Below, one piece after another: positions 1-6,879 of a stretch of DNA of 11,259 nucleotides. The position numbers and the translations under genes are program-made. The notes below the pieces were generated by a model, which was not told where the DNA came from, searched no databases, and was given only the letters and a program-made list of their open reading frames with translations. The stretch spans positions 1-11,259 of the forward strand of contig CBHWET010000140.1 in the NCBI GenBank assembly GCA_966112985.1, in the 5' to 3' direction. Each line of letters starts with the position of its first letter. The stretch's first letter is position 1. The stretch is from CBHWET01 sp966112985. GTDB lineage: Bacteria > Verrucomicrobiota > Verrucomicrobiia > Limisphaerales > JACDHS01.

Positions 1-2229
1 ATCAGCTGCGTTGAGTTCGATCCAGAAAGTGCTGCCTTTGCCGAGTTCCGATTGGACTCCAACCTGGCCACCCATGCGCTCGACGGCTTTGCGTACGATG
101 GCAAGGCCAATGCCCGTCCCTTCATAGAGATCAGCACGGTGAATCCTTTCGAAAATATTGAAAATCTTGCTCTGAAATGCCGGTTCAATACCAATTCCGT
201 TGTCTTTCACATATATCCTGACTCGTTGCTCAATGCGTTCGGTCCAGATTGTTATATGCGGGTGCGTGCCCGGTGACACAAATTTGACCGCGTTGCCAAT
301 CAGGTTTGAAAGACATTGCAGCAGTGACGGGCGATGACCAATAACCGGGTGCAAGGGAGTGCGCGTATCAATAACAGCTTTCGAATTCTGAAGGTTTGGA
401 AAAGTCTTCATGATTTCAGAAACCAGCGTGTCGAGTTGAACTGGTTCGAGATCAATTCTGATACGGGCGACGCGGCTGTAGGCGAGAATATCCTGAATGA
501 GCAATTCGAGACGGTCTGCACTGCTCTTGATGCGCCGGAGATAAGCCTTTCCTTCTTCGTCCAGTTGGTCGGCATAGTCGGCAAGAAGAAATTCCGAGAA
601 CGCCTGCATTGCGCGCAATGGAGCACGAAGATCATGGGACACTGTGTAGGAGAATGCCTCCAGCTCGCCAATTTTCGTCTGCAACTCGCGAGTCCTTTGC
701 TGCACGGTTTTTTCGAGGTTTTCACGCGCCGTGCGAAGGTCGTTTTCCATCTGGACGCGGGAGGTAATATCGCGGGCGACCTTCACGAATCCCTGTAGTT
801 TGTTGCGATCATCAAACATGGGTCGCATGACGCCGCTTGCGAAAAAGCGCTGGCCGTCCTTTTTCTTGTGCCAGCGTTCGTCAAGGGCAGCGCCGGTTTG
901 TGTGGCCGTCGCCCGTTCCTGCTCGGGAACACCGGCCTCGACCTCTTCCGGGACGAAAATGTCTGCGTCGATATTACGTCTTATCACCTCGTTTTCGGAG
1001 TAGCCGAACGTGTTTTCCGCCCCATGGTTCCAGGTCAGGACACGACCTTCAACGTCCATGGAGAAAATCGCAAAGTCCTTTGCAGTCTCGAGGATGACCC
1101 GGAGGTGTTCTTCGTTGCGGCGGAGGGCCTGTTCGAGGCGTTTGCGTTCTGTAATGTCTTGAATCGCTCCGAAGAAGTGCGGTTGGCCGTTTTCATCCGT
1201 CAATAAGCAGACCTTCGTTCTCACCCAGATGACTTCGCCAGTTTTTCGGATGTATCGCTTTTCGATATCAAAGTGCGAAATCTCACCATTCTGTAGGCGC
1301 CGGAGCAGATCAAGGGCTCGCGGTGCATCATCGGGATGTTGAATGTCGATGACGGTTCGTTGAAGGAGCTCTTGTTCCGAGTAACCGGTAAGTTCGCAAA
1401 ACGCGACATTAACGCGCACGTAGCGTTTCTTCAGATCGATAAGTGCGAGGCCAATAGAAGCGGAGGAGAACAGTTTGCGGAATCGTTCTTCGCTCGCACG
1501 CAATTGTTCCTCGGCTTTTTTACGCTGATCGATATTTGTGGCGGCGCCATAGATTAGTCCTTCGGATGGGAAAGTTTTCGTCTTCCAATTAAGCCATATA
1601 TAGGTGCCGTCTTTTTTACGGTAGCGATTTTCAAAAAAAGTAATTGCTTCACCGCGCATGGCTTTCTCCGCCTGGACGAGTGTGGCTTCGCGATCATCGG
1701 GGTGAACGAAGTTGATCCACGGTTGTGAAGTTAAATCCTGGACTCTCCAGCCCGTTGTTTTTTCCCAGCTCGGACTGGCCCACTTGAGGACTCCCTCCAT
1801 GTTGCCGACTACCAAAAGGTCTGCGGCTACTTCAAATAACCTGTCACGTTCGACAAGGATTTCTTTGCGCCGTGTTACATCGCGCGAAATGGTTGAAATA
1901 CCGATCAGGTGTCCGTTGGAATCGTGGATAGGCGAAAACTGCGCCGAGATGCTGATCCTGCGTCCATCCTTTCTTCGACGATCCGTTTCAAATCGATCGA
2001 CCGTGCCGCCATTGTTAATGACCTCGATTGCGTTCGCAATTTTTGAGAACTCACCGGCAAAACTGAGCAGTGAGAGGTGTTTGCCAAGGACTTCCGTTGC
2101 TGAATATCCGTAGAGGCGCTCCGTTGCTTTATTCCACGATGTAATGATGCCGTCGCAATCAACGGTAATGATCGAATCCGCGGATTCCTCCACTACTGCC
2201 GCGAGGAAGCTGGGTTCATCGATCACCAT
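1..2229 (-). CDS. Multi-PAS sensor histidine kinase (C-terminus cut by window edge)
   Basis: Signal-sensing autokinase that would phosphorylate a response regulator not in the window. The minus frame is open for 743 codons from the ATG at 2229 to base 1. Four PAS domains follow in series: residues about 8-118, 130-245, 253-365 and 375-495. Each ends in the usual PAC-type segment such as DITERK. A short coiled-coil linker (about 495-520) leads to the HisKA dimerisation helix with the H-box SHDLRAPLR (phospho-acceptor His532). The ATPase domain has the N-box Asn646, the G1 motif DNGIGIE starting at Asp676, an F-box (FERIHR) and the G2 motif GTGIGLAIV starting at Gly704. The last visible residues, GSTFWIELN, are typical of the end of the kinase core, so little is probably missing unless a receiver domain follows. 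No signal peptide or membrane helix is seen, so it is probably cytoplasmic. This is the first ATG after an in-frame TGA at 2296-2298; the Shine-Dalgarno signal is poor. Ligands of the PAS domains cannot be told from sequence. Confidence 0.95.
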   Translation of the reverse strand, partial: MVIDEPSFLAAVVEESADSIITVDCDGIITSWNKATERLYGYSATEVLGKHLSLLSFAGEFSKIANAIEVINNGGTVDRFETDRRRKDGRRISISAQFSPIHDSNGHLIGISTISRDVTRRKEILVERDRLFEVAADLLVVGNMEGVLKWASPSWEKTTGWRVQDLTSQPWINFVHPDDREATLVQAEKAMRGEAITFFENRYRKKDGTYIWLNWKTKTFPSEGLIYGAATNIDQRKKAEEQLRASEERFRKLFSSASIGLALIDLKKRYVRVNVAFCELTGYSEQELLQRTVIDIQHPDDAPRALDLLRRLQNGEISHFDIEKRYIRKTGEVIWVRTKVCLLTDENGQPHFFGAIQDITERKRLEQALRRNEEHLRVILETAKDFAIFSMDVEGRVLTWNHGAENTFGYSENEVIRRNIDADIFVPEEVEAGVPEQERATATQTGAALDERWHKKKDGQRFFASGVMRPMFDDRNKLQGFVKVARDITSRVQMENDLRTARENLEKTVQQRTRELQTKIGELEAFSYTVSHDLRAPLRAMQAFSEFLLADYADQLDEEGKAYLRRIKSSADRLELLIQDILAYSRVARIRIDLEPVQLDTLVSEIMKTFPNLQNSKAVIDTRTPLHPVIGHRPSLLQCLSNLIGNAVKFVSPGTHPHITIWTERIEQRVRIYVKDNGIGIEPAFQSKIFNIFERIHRADLYEGTGIGLAIVRKAVERMGGQVGVQSELGKGSTFWIELNAAD

Positions 2230-2436
2230 AGATATGCAACGCCCCAAACGAAATACTGGCGCGTATCTATTAGTAAATATCGTGGGCCCTGTCGCTCATC
2301 ACAACGCAGAAAAACGCGTGTATTGATGTCGGGAGTTTCGGAATTACCGGTTCAACTTTGTCCTGCGCAAAGGCGAGAGTATGCGAGGACGAGCCGCTGT
2401 GGATGTGGACGGTGAGATATCTCTTTGTGACGCCAC
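2230..2436. other. Intergenic gap with a possible decayed coding remnant
   Basis: This gap between the insertase gene and the kinase gene has no RNA gene or clear terminator. On the minus strand, an open stretch continuing past the insertase stop in another frame encodes TKRYLTVH at 2405-2428. This resembles TKIYLTVH at 3438-3461 in the small secreted protein of the same region; the two 24-base segments match at 18 positions by eye. No convincing start codon or ribosome binding site exists for a separate gene. It may be a remnant of a partial duplication, or chance. Confidence 0.3.
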
Positions 2437-3069
2437 TCAGTTGGCCGTAGTGATGGATGTGTTCACCGTCCGATAACGCAACCAGAGCGTTTGAAACAAG
2501 CCAACGGCGCTGGACGAAACCCAGTATAGACTCAAGCCCGCGGCGAGTTTCCACACAAAGAAGAATGTGATCGTTACTTGAATGGCAATCATCACGTTTC
2601 GCATTTGCCCGGATGTGGACGGCACTAACCAGGCTGATAGTCCGGTGAGAAATAAAATCACTAACGTCAGGAGGAAGTTGGGCGAAGCCAGACTCTTAAT
2701 CCACGCGAACGAAACTGCGGAACCGAGAGAACTTCGGATCGAGTTATAAAGAAGCCCAAAGATCGGTAGCTGGATGAAGCTGCCGAGCATTGTCCGAAGG
2801 TCAAATGGATTTAAATCGTGCTTACGATACAAATTATTCATCTCTTCCAGGAGACGCTCTGGCTTTTTTTCGAATTGCTTCTTCAGTTGTTCAATTTCCG
2901 GCTGAAGAGCCCGCATGACTTCCTGATTCCGCTGTGCGCGTCGGGCGAGCTTGATCGTGAGCGGAAGAAGGGCAACGCGAACCGCCAGCGACAGAAGAAG
3001 GATTGCACCTCCAAGGCTGCCGAGCGTTTGTGACAGGTGACCGATCAAAGCAACGAGGGTGTCGTTCAT
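2437..3069 (-). CDS. Short YidC/Oxa1-family membrane protein insertase
   Basis: Predicted inner-membrane insertase/chaperone of the YidC/Oxa1/Alb3 family, 210 residues. A first hydrophobic helix at about 17-38 contains Arg31 in the context LAVRVALLPLT. It aligns with the groove arginine of the family (Arg366 of E. coli YidC) in the same kind of context. Next comes a charged cytoplasmic helical hairpin (about 40-85, with LQPEIEQLKKQF) and a second core helix with the family signature GSFIQLPIFGLLYNSIRSS (95-114). Further helices lie at about 130-150 and 155-175. The last contains the hallmark AAGLSLYWVSSSAVGLFQ (176-193). The large periplasmic domain of Gram-negative YidC (full proteins about 550-600 residues) is absent, and so is an N-terminal signal anchor, so this is probably a paralogue and not the housekeeping copy. 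It lies 23 bases downstream of the gene for a small secreted protein on the same strand, probably in one transcript. No clear Shine-Dalgarno sequence precedes the ATG. The family call is firm; the special role is unknown. Confidence 0.88.
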   Translation of the reverse strand: MNDTLVALIGHLSQTLGSLGGAILLLSLAVRVALLPLTIKLARRAQRNQEVMRALQPEIEQLKKQFEKKPERLLEEMNNLYRKHDLNPFDLRTMLGSFIQLPIFGLLYNSIRSSLGSAVSFAWIKSLASPNFLLTLVILFLTGLSAWLVPSTSGQMRNVMIAIQVTITFFFVWKLAAGLSLYWVSSSAVGLFQTLWLRYRTVNTSITTAN

Positions 3070-3092
3070 AACGAATACAGTTGGAGAGGCGT

Positions 3093-3596
3093 TTAGCGCG
3101 TTTTACGAAAAGTTGGGGTGATTGCTTTGGATTCAGCGGAGCCGCTCCAGAGATTCCATCGCTTGGCCCAGGGTTCCGTGATCGAGTAGCGGACTATGCA
3201 TTTGCTTTCGGGTGTCAAAGTGACGTTGGACATTTCTTTGGAAAAAAAGGCTTCTTCGTTTGGCTTCAGCGTGACGGGAGCCAATTCATATAGTGAAGGG
3301 ACAATCGGATGGCCATCGTGGGTGGTGGCGTCTTCACCATAACCAAGACCGATCTTCAGCTCCTTCGCACCTTCTTCCAGGTCGAGCGATAAGTTCTTTG
3401 TTAATACCGTGATTTCATGGTCGCTTGAATTAATCAGATGCACGGTCAGATAAATTTTTGTTTGGTTGCTGATGACGGCAGCGTTTACTTCTGCGCCAAC
3501 GGTGAGGTCTTTGGCGGTAGGTTCACACATCGCGGTAGAGGTTATCGCAATACAGCTCAGAGCGATGAGAAGGTTTTGAATGAATTTCATTGTCAT
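3093..3596 (-). CDS. Small secreted protein of unknown function
   Basis: A 167-residue protein (165 if the second Met, MKF, is used) that I do not recognise. The N-terminus is a good signal peptide: Lys4, a hydrophobic run at about 6-19, then small polar residues with likely cleavage near 22-24 (STAMC then EPT). The cysteine there lacks a proper lipobox, so a soluble periplasmic or exported protein is more likely than a lipoprotein. The mature part alternates short hydrophobic and polar stretches (KIYLTVHLINSS, EITVLTKNLSLDL, PVTLKPNEEAFFSKEM, KCIVRYSI), suggesting a beta-sandwich (immunoglobulin-like) fold of about 110 residues. It ends in a basic tail. It precedes the short insertase gene by 23 bases and is probably co-transcribed with it. 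Whether the insertase handles this protein is not shown. Divergent from the secreted protein gene at 3754. Confidence 0.75.
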   Translation of the reverse strand: MTMKFIQNLLIALSCIAITSTAMCEPTAKDLTVGAEVNAAVISNQTKIYLTVHLINSSDHEITVLTKNLSLDLEEGAKELKIGLGYGEDATTHDGHPIVPSLYELAPVTLKPNEEAFFSKEMSNVTLTPESKCIVRYSITEPWAKRWNLWSGSAESKAITPTFRKTR

Positions 3597-3753
3597 GTAG
3601 GGTTGGTTTTGTGAAGCGGAGTGTTTACGGGAGTGGAAAAAGCAGCAATTAGAATTCAGAGCTGTGTTTCAAATCGACCTACAGATCGCCTTTGTTCTCC
3701 GCAAATATGATAACTTTCTGCCCGTGCCGGTGTTTTTCTTTGCGTAAGCATAT
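3597..3753. promoter_or_regulatory. Divergent intergenic region between two secreted-protein genes
   Basis: These 157 bases separate two genes that point away from each other, so promoters for both must lie here. I see AT-rich patches (for example around 3700-3715 and 3735-3756) but no pair of -35/-10 boxes with standard spacing, and no strong inverted repeat. The assignment is from position only. Confidence 0.4.
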
Positions 3754-4827
3754 ATGAAATGGACGCAGGTAATCAGACTGCCGCTTTTCCTCGCGATGGG
3801 AGTGATTGCTTTCGACAATGTTGTCACGGCACAGCAGGTAATTGCGAATAGCCCAATTGGCGTACAGTCTTCAGAGCATTTGAGTGCGGTCCTGGAAGAG
3901 CTTTTTCCGGGAAGATCAAGGTTGGACCTGCGGATAGATGATTTTAAGCAGCTTTCCTTGCCTGTTCGGAATCGATTGGCAATAGCGGCTGCCAATGAAC
4001 TATCAACGTACACCAGGGATGGTTTGTGGATCAGTGACGAAACAGTGGACGTGTTGTTGTACAAACCCTATGTGCATGATACCCCCACGGAATCCGCGGT
4101 GCGCCATTTGCATTGGACCAACGACATCGCAATCACGTTGTTGCGCGATCTGTCGAATGAAAATTTGTTCAATGCGCCTGAAGTAATCCCTCCGTTGATC
4201 CGGATGCTTGATTATCCCGGCAAAAGAGAGGCGATCTCGTTTAATGCGGCGCAGGTCCTGCGACAATTAACCGCGCGGGATTGGGATCAGAACGATTGGA
4301 AAGTAAAAGGACCATATCATCAACAGTTCGTCGCATGGTGGCGGGATTGGTGGGCTAAGAATCACAATAAACATCCGGTATTCGACGATGATCTGAAGCT
4401 TCGGATTAAGAACCGGATCAAGGAACTGCAGGCGCAGCTTCCAGCTGCAGCCAAAGCTTTTTATGAGATGCGGTCCTTCACCAATGATTTCAATATTTAC
4501 CCATCTGAAGCTTACACTCCCGGATGTATTGTTGACCGGGTGGTTGATTCCTCGATGTTTTCGCACGAGATCATCCGTGCGGGAAAAGACGGCCAGCCGC
4601 ATCCGCTTAGCCGTGACGATCATATCTACCTGCGTATCGTTGCGAGATTTCTAACACCACCACCACACCCGCGACCGATGGAAACTCCAAAACGGTGGCA
4701 GACTCTGATAAAGGAATTTCATCGTGAGGTGATGCCTGGAACAGATGTTGAGATAAGGGTATTTGCCGCGTCAAAAGACGTGGAGTTCATGCGCGAAATG
4801 CGCAACGCTTTCGCTGGTGAAAATTGA
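3754..4827 (+). CDS. Secreted HEAT-like alpha-helical protein of unknown function
   Basis: A 357-residue protein that I do not recognise as a named family. It starts with a signal peptide (Lys2 and Arg8, hydrophobic core about 9-20, cleavage probably after VVTA at 26). Residues about 70-175 are helical and resemble degenerate HEAT/armadillo-type repeats, including APEVIPPLIRMLDY (141-154) and SFNAAQVLRQLTARDW (162-177). These are followed by the tryptophan-rich segment QFVAWWRDWWAKNH (191-204). A HEAT-like stretch ending in W-x2-WW-x2-N is something I associate with secreted proteins of Planctomycetes and Verrucomicrobia, though from memory only. The remainder (about 215-357) is charged, has a proline-rich patch (TPPPHPRP, 301-308), and shows no catalytic motif I can name. 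No good Shine-Dalgarno sequence precedes the ATG. The gene converges with the C39 peptidase gene, with only six bases between the stop codons. Confidence 0.8.
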   Translation: MKWTQVIRLPLFLAMGVIAFDNVVTAQQVIANSPIGVQSSEHLSAVLEELFPGRSRLDLRIDDFKQLSLPVRNRLAIAAANELSTYTRDGLWISDETVDVLLYKPYVHDTPTESAVRHLHWTNDIAITLLRDLSNENLFNAPEVIPPLIRMLDYPGKREAISFNAAQVLRQLTARDWDQNDWKVKGPYHQQFVAWWRDWWAKNHNKHPVFDDDLKLRIKNRIKELQAQLPAAAKAFYEMRSFTNDFNIYPSEAYTPGCIVDRVVDSSMFSHEIIRAGKDGQPHPLSRDDHIYLRIVARFLTPPPHPRPMETPKRWQTLIKEFHREVMPGTDVEIRVFAASKDVEFMREMRNAFAGEN

Positions 4828-4833
4828 ATCAGC

Positions 4834-5913
4834 TTACTGGCTGGCCCAGTGATGGAAACGATCTTTCGGGAGCTTTGCATTCTCCGGATAGACGAGATAA
4901 ACGGTGTTGTGCGATTTGGACCAGGCGTTAAGGACATTTTGACGTTTGTAAACGTGTCGCACGCTGGCACCGACCCTTGTGCCCGGATCGTTAATTACAA
5001 CATCGCCCGTTTCAGTAAAGCCAACGCATACGGTGAGGTGTCCTGAACCGGTGTTGCCGCGTCCGTCTTCGAGAAGATACCAAGGAGCAGAAATAATGAC
5101 CGGAATACCGGCTGCGATCCAGTCTTCGAGTTCAGACATGTCACTGAAACGAGTTACATAAGAGCGCATCTTCTTGAAGCTGCCGGCGAATGCCGTGTTG
5201 AATGGCCAATTGCCTGTAGCCTGCCAACCGCTGTCGTAAACCATTTCGGCGACTTCAGGCACGTCGAGTTTCATCTCGGGGCGATCGAGAATGTCGCCCC
5301 ATCGATTCAGAACCATTGAAAGCGACGTGGGACTGCACCAGCCTTTTTCCTGCGGATAAGCGTTTTGTGACTTCTCCGGCGTGGAGATAATCTTACCCCA
5401 GGCAGCGCGATTGGGAGGCAGCGAAGTCGTTGGGATTTTTGTATTACAGAACGAAAGGCCAACGAACTTCAGTTCGGGTTTTTCTTTCGACTCGCCGCCG
5501 AGCGTGATGCGCAGCTGGGCGCCGATCGCTCCTTTTGTGAGGATCAAAGTATCCGTATCCACCTTGCCGTCCTGATCTTTTTCATCGCGAAGACTTTCCC
5601 GCGGGAACCTGGAGTTATCAGGTGACCAGTTCGCGATGGTGTAGAACTTTGACTTGTGATCGCGGAAAATCGCGGCGGCTTCTACTTTTACAAAAGTATT
5701 GCTTGGTGCTTTCGCATTCCAGGAAACAACGAGTTCGTTCCACTCGATAAAGGCATTCAGATCTTTCGAAAGCAGAACCGTTTGATTGTTTGTGGACTTT
5801 GATTTCGAAAATTCCGAGGACTTCAGGCTTATGAACCGGCTGAAGTCTTCGCCGAAAGCGAACGAAGCAAAAAACAGAATAATTGCGCTGATCGAAAATC
5901 TCAGGGACGGCAT
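4834..5913 (-). CDS. Secreted C39-like cysteine peptidase
   Basis: Predicted exported papain-fold cysteine peptidase of the C39-like type, 359 residues from the chosen ATG. The frame is open further upstream to an ATG at 6015. The start at 5913 puts a proper signal peptide at the N-terminus (Arg5, hydrophobic run about 7-20 ending FASFAFG), so it is preferred; the longer form would bury it behind 34 basic, polar residues. Residues about 22-175 form an N-terminal domain of probable beta structure with no assigned role. The peptidase domain spans about 180-345. Catalytic Cys193 lies in the block GWCSPTSLSMVL, His292 in GSGHLTVCVGF, and Asp309 in VVINDPG, the order expected for a C39-like triad. 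There is no ABC transporter or bacteriocin gene nearby, so it is unlikely to be a leader-processing C39 exporter; the substrate is unknown. A role in cutting periplasmic or extracellular protein is inferred. Confidence 0.88.
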   Translation of the reverse strand: MPSLRFSISAIILFFASFAFGEDFSRFISLKSSEFSKSKSTNNQTVLLSKDLNAFIEWNELVVSWNAKAPSNTFVKVEAAAIFRDHKSKFYTIANWSPDNSRFPRESLRDEKDQDGKVDTDTLILTKGAIGAQLRITLGGESKEKPELKFVGLSFCNTKIPTTSLPPNRAAWGKIISTPEKSQNAYPQEKGWCSPTSLSMVLNRWGDILDRPEMKLDVPEVAEMVYDSGWQATGNWPFNTAFAGSFKKMRSYVTRFSDMSELEDWIAAGIPVIISAPWYLLEDGRGNTGSGHLTVCVGFTETGDVVINDPGTRVGASVRHVYKRQNVLNAWSKSHNTVYLVYPENAKLPKDRFHHWASQ

Positions 5914-6005
5914 GGGATGGAATTTTGCAGGCGTAAAAACGAATGTCGAGAGTTTGTCGCCTGATGAGTAATTAGGGTTGTTTATTTTACGTAATTTTAA
6001 TATTC

Positions 6006-6027
6006 GGATTAGCAATTCCCCTAATCC
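6006..6027. promoter_or_regulatory. Perfect 7-base inverted repeat GGATTAG-N8-CTAATCC
   Basis: The arms GGATTAG (6006-6012) and CTAATCC (6021-6027) are exactly complementary and are separated by 8 bases. The spacing and the AT-rich setting between divergent genes fit a dimeric regulator site better than a terminator, because no T-tract follows. Related CTAAT motifs at 5971-5977 and 6043-6050 strengthen the case. The binding protein is unknown. Confidence 0.4.
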
Positions 6028-6050
6028 AATTTATTAATACGCCCTAATTC

Positions 6051-6064
6051 GTGAAAAATTTCAC
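6051..6064. promoter_or_regulatory. Short palindrome GTGAAA-AA-TTTCAC
   Basis: Two exactly complementary 6-base arms around two adenines, about 150 bases upstream of actA. It looks like a compact operator. A repeat this short in AT-rich DNA can also arise by chance. Confidence 0.3.
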
Positions 6065-6171
6065 AAAGTTTTCTTGCGCATTTTTGCATGCTTACCTAAA
6101 CATCGTCCCGTTCGCGGTGAAGCAGGCTTTCTAATGACTGGGCCTGCCCGATAAAAATCCAAAACAGGGCG

Positions 6172-6189
6172 GCGCATGTGCACACGCGC
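6172..6189. promoter_or_regulatory. 18-base near-palindrome in the actA leader
   Basis: The sequence reads GCGC-A-TGTGCACA-C-GCGC. The central TGTGCACA is a perfect palindrome, flanked by GCGC on both sides, with a single A/C mismatch pair (6176 and 6185). It ends 21 bases before the chosen actA start codon. With no loop it would work better as a DNA site for a dimeric protein than as an RNA hairpin. Confidence 0.35.
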
Positions 6190-6210
6190 ATTTCCTGTTC
6201 TGAACCCAAA

Positions 6211-6879
6211 ATGTCAGATATTTTTCCAAAGTGGACCAACCACCTGCCGTTGCAGGTGGCCGTTGGCGCCTTGCTCGTCGGCGGCGCTGTTGTCGCAGGC
6301 GCCTGGTATTACTTGACGCCCGCGTACGCGAACGTCGGTTATCAGCCGATTCAACCTGTTGCTTTCTCTCACGAGATTCACGCCGGACAACTGGGTGTCG
6401 ATTGCCGTTATTGTCACAGTCACGTCGAAAAGTCCTGGTACTCAAACGTCCCTGCTGCTTCCACTTGCATGAACTGCCATTCGCAGGTCTTGAAAGATGA
6501 TCCGAAGCTGGCGTTGGTTCGTGAAAGTGCACAGACCGGCAAACCGATTCCGTGGGTCCAGATCCACAAGGTTCCGGATTACGTTTATTTCAATCACTCC
6601 GTGCACGTGAACCGCGGTATCAGCTGCGTGAAATGTCACGGCAATGTGAATCACCTTGATGAAGTGCGTCAGGAGAAGTCATTGACCATGACCTTCTGTC
6701 TTGAATGCCATCGCAACCCGGCCGCGAACATTCGCCCGGTCGATAAAGTGACCGATTTGGATTGGAAGTGGAGCGGCGATCCTAAAGAAAACGAACACCT
6801 GCAGAAAGTTCACGGCAAAGAGCTTGTTGAAAAGATGCATGTCGAATCGTTGCAAAACTGCTCAGCCTGTCATCGATGA
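6211..6879 (+). CDS. actA: Alternative complex III subunit ActA, pentaheme cytochrome c
   Basis: Periplasmic pentaheme electron-transfer subunit of alternative complex III, 222 residues. One N-terminal membrane helix (about 14-35, VAVGALLVGGAVVAGAW) serves as uncleaved anchor or export signal. Five CxxCH heme-binding motifs follow: CRYCH (65-69), CMNCH (86-90), CVKCH (139-143), CLECH (163-167) and CSACH (217-221). Extra histidines, such as HEIH (54-57) and NHSVH (128-132), could be distal heme ligands. The number and order of hemes match ActA of the well-studied Rhodothermus and Flavobacterium complexes. The frame extends upstream to a GTG at 6178. The ATG at 6211 is preferred because it gives the normal N-terminus (MSDIFPKW) just before the anchor and lies beyond the palindrome. 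The Shine-Dalgarno signal is weak. The stop overlaps the actB start by four bases. Maturation needs the cytochrome c assembly machinery, which is not in the window. Confidence 0.95.
   Translation: MSDIFPKWTNHLPLQVAVGALLVGGAVVAGAWYYLTPAYANVGYQPIQPVAFSHEIHAGQLGVDCRYCHSHVEKSWYSNVPAASTCMNCHSQVLKDDPKLALVRESAQTGKPIPWVQIHKVPDYVYFNHSVHVNRGISCVKCHGNVNHLDEVRQEKSLTMTFCLECHRNPAANIRPVDKVTDLDWKWSGDPKENEHLQKVHGKELVEKMHVESLQNCSACHR

Larger units (their letters stand above)
5914..6210. promoter_or_regulatory. Divergent promoter/leader region upstream of the act operon
   Basis: About 300 bases with no gene, lying between the peptidase gene (leftward) and actA (rightward). The part at about 5978-6090 is markedly AT-rich compared with the flanking genes, as expected for promoters. 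It carries a perfect 7-base inverted repeat (6006-6027), a 6-base one (6051-6064), a 6-base hairpin-capable pair GCAGGC/GCCTGC (6122-6127 and 6142-6147, 14-base loop) and a near-palindrome (6172-6189). A CTAAT-type motif recurs at 5971-5977 (as ATTAGGG), 6006-6012 (as GGATTAG), 6019-6027 and 6043-6050. I could not fix a sigma-70 type -35/-10 pair with normal spacing on either strand. Confidence 0.55.

Noticed and set aside
334..798. A 154-codon plus-strand open frame at the left end
   Set aside because: It is antisense to the PAS/HisKA part of the histidine kinase, whose motifs are unmistakable.
2270..2554. A 94-codon minus-strand frame overlapping the insertase 3' end, as a separate gene
   Set aside because: Its first third overlaps the insertase gene in another frame, there is no ribosome binding site, and only a short middle part resembles anything. 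It was kept only as a possible remnant.
4836..4850. ACTGG-CTGGC-CCAGT as a shared terminator between the convergent genes
   Set aside because: The stem is only five pairs, no T-tract follows on either strand, and it lies within the last codons of the peptidase gene.
5914..6015. The longer peptidase start at 6015 (34 extra residues)
   Set aside because: The extra N-terminal residues are polar and basic and would precede an otherwise normal signal peptide beginning at 5913.
6178..6210. The GTG at 6178 as the actA start
   Set aside because: It would add 11 residues not typical of ActA and lies inside the near-palindrome. The ATG at 6211 gives the usual N-terminus, although neither start has a strong ribosome binding site.
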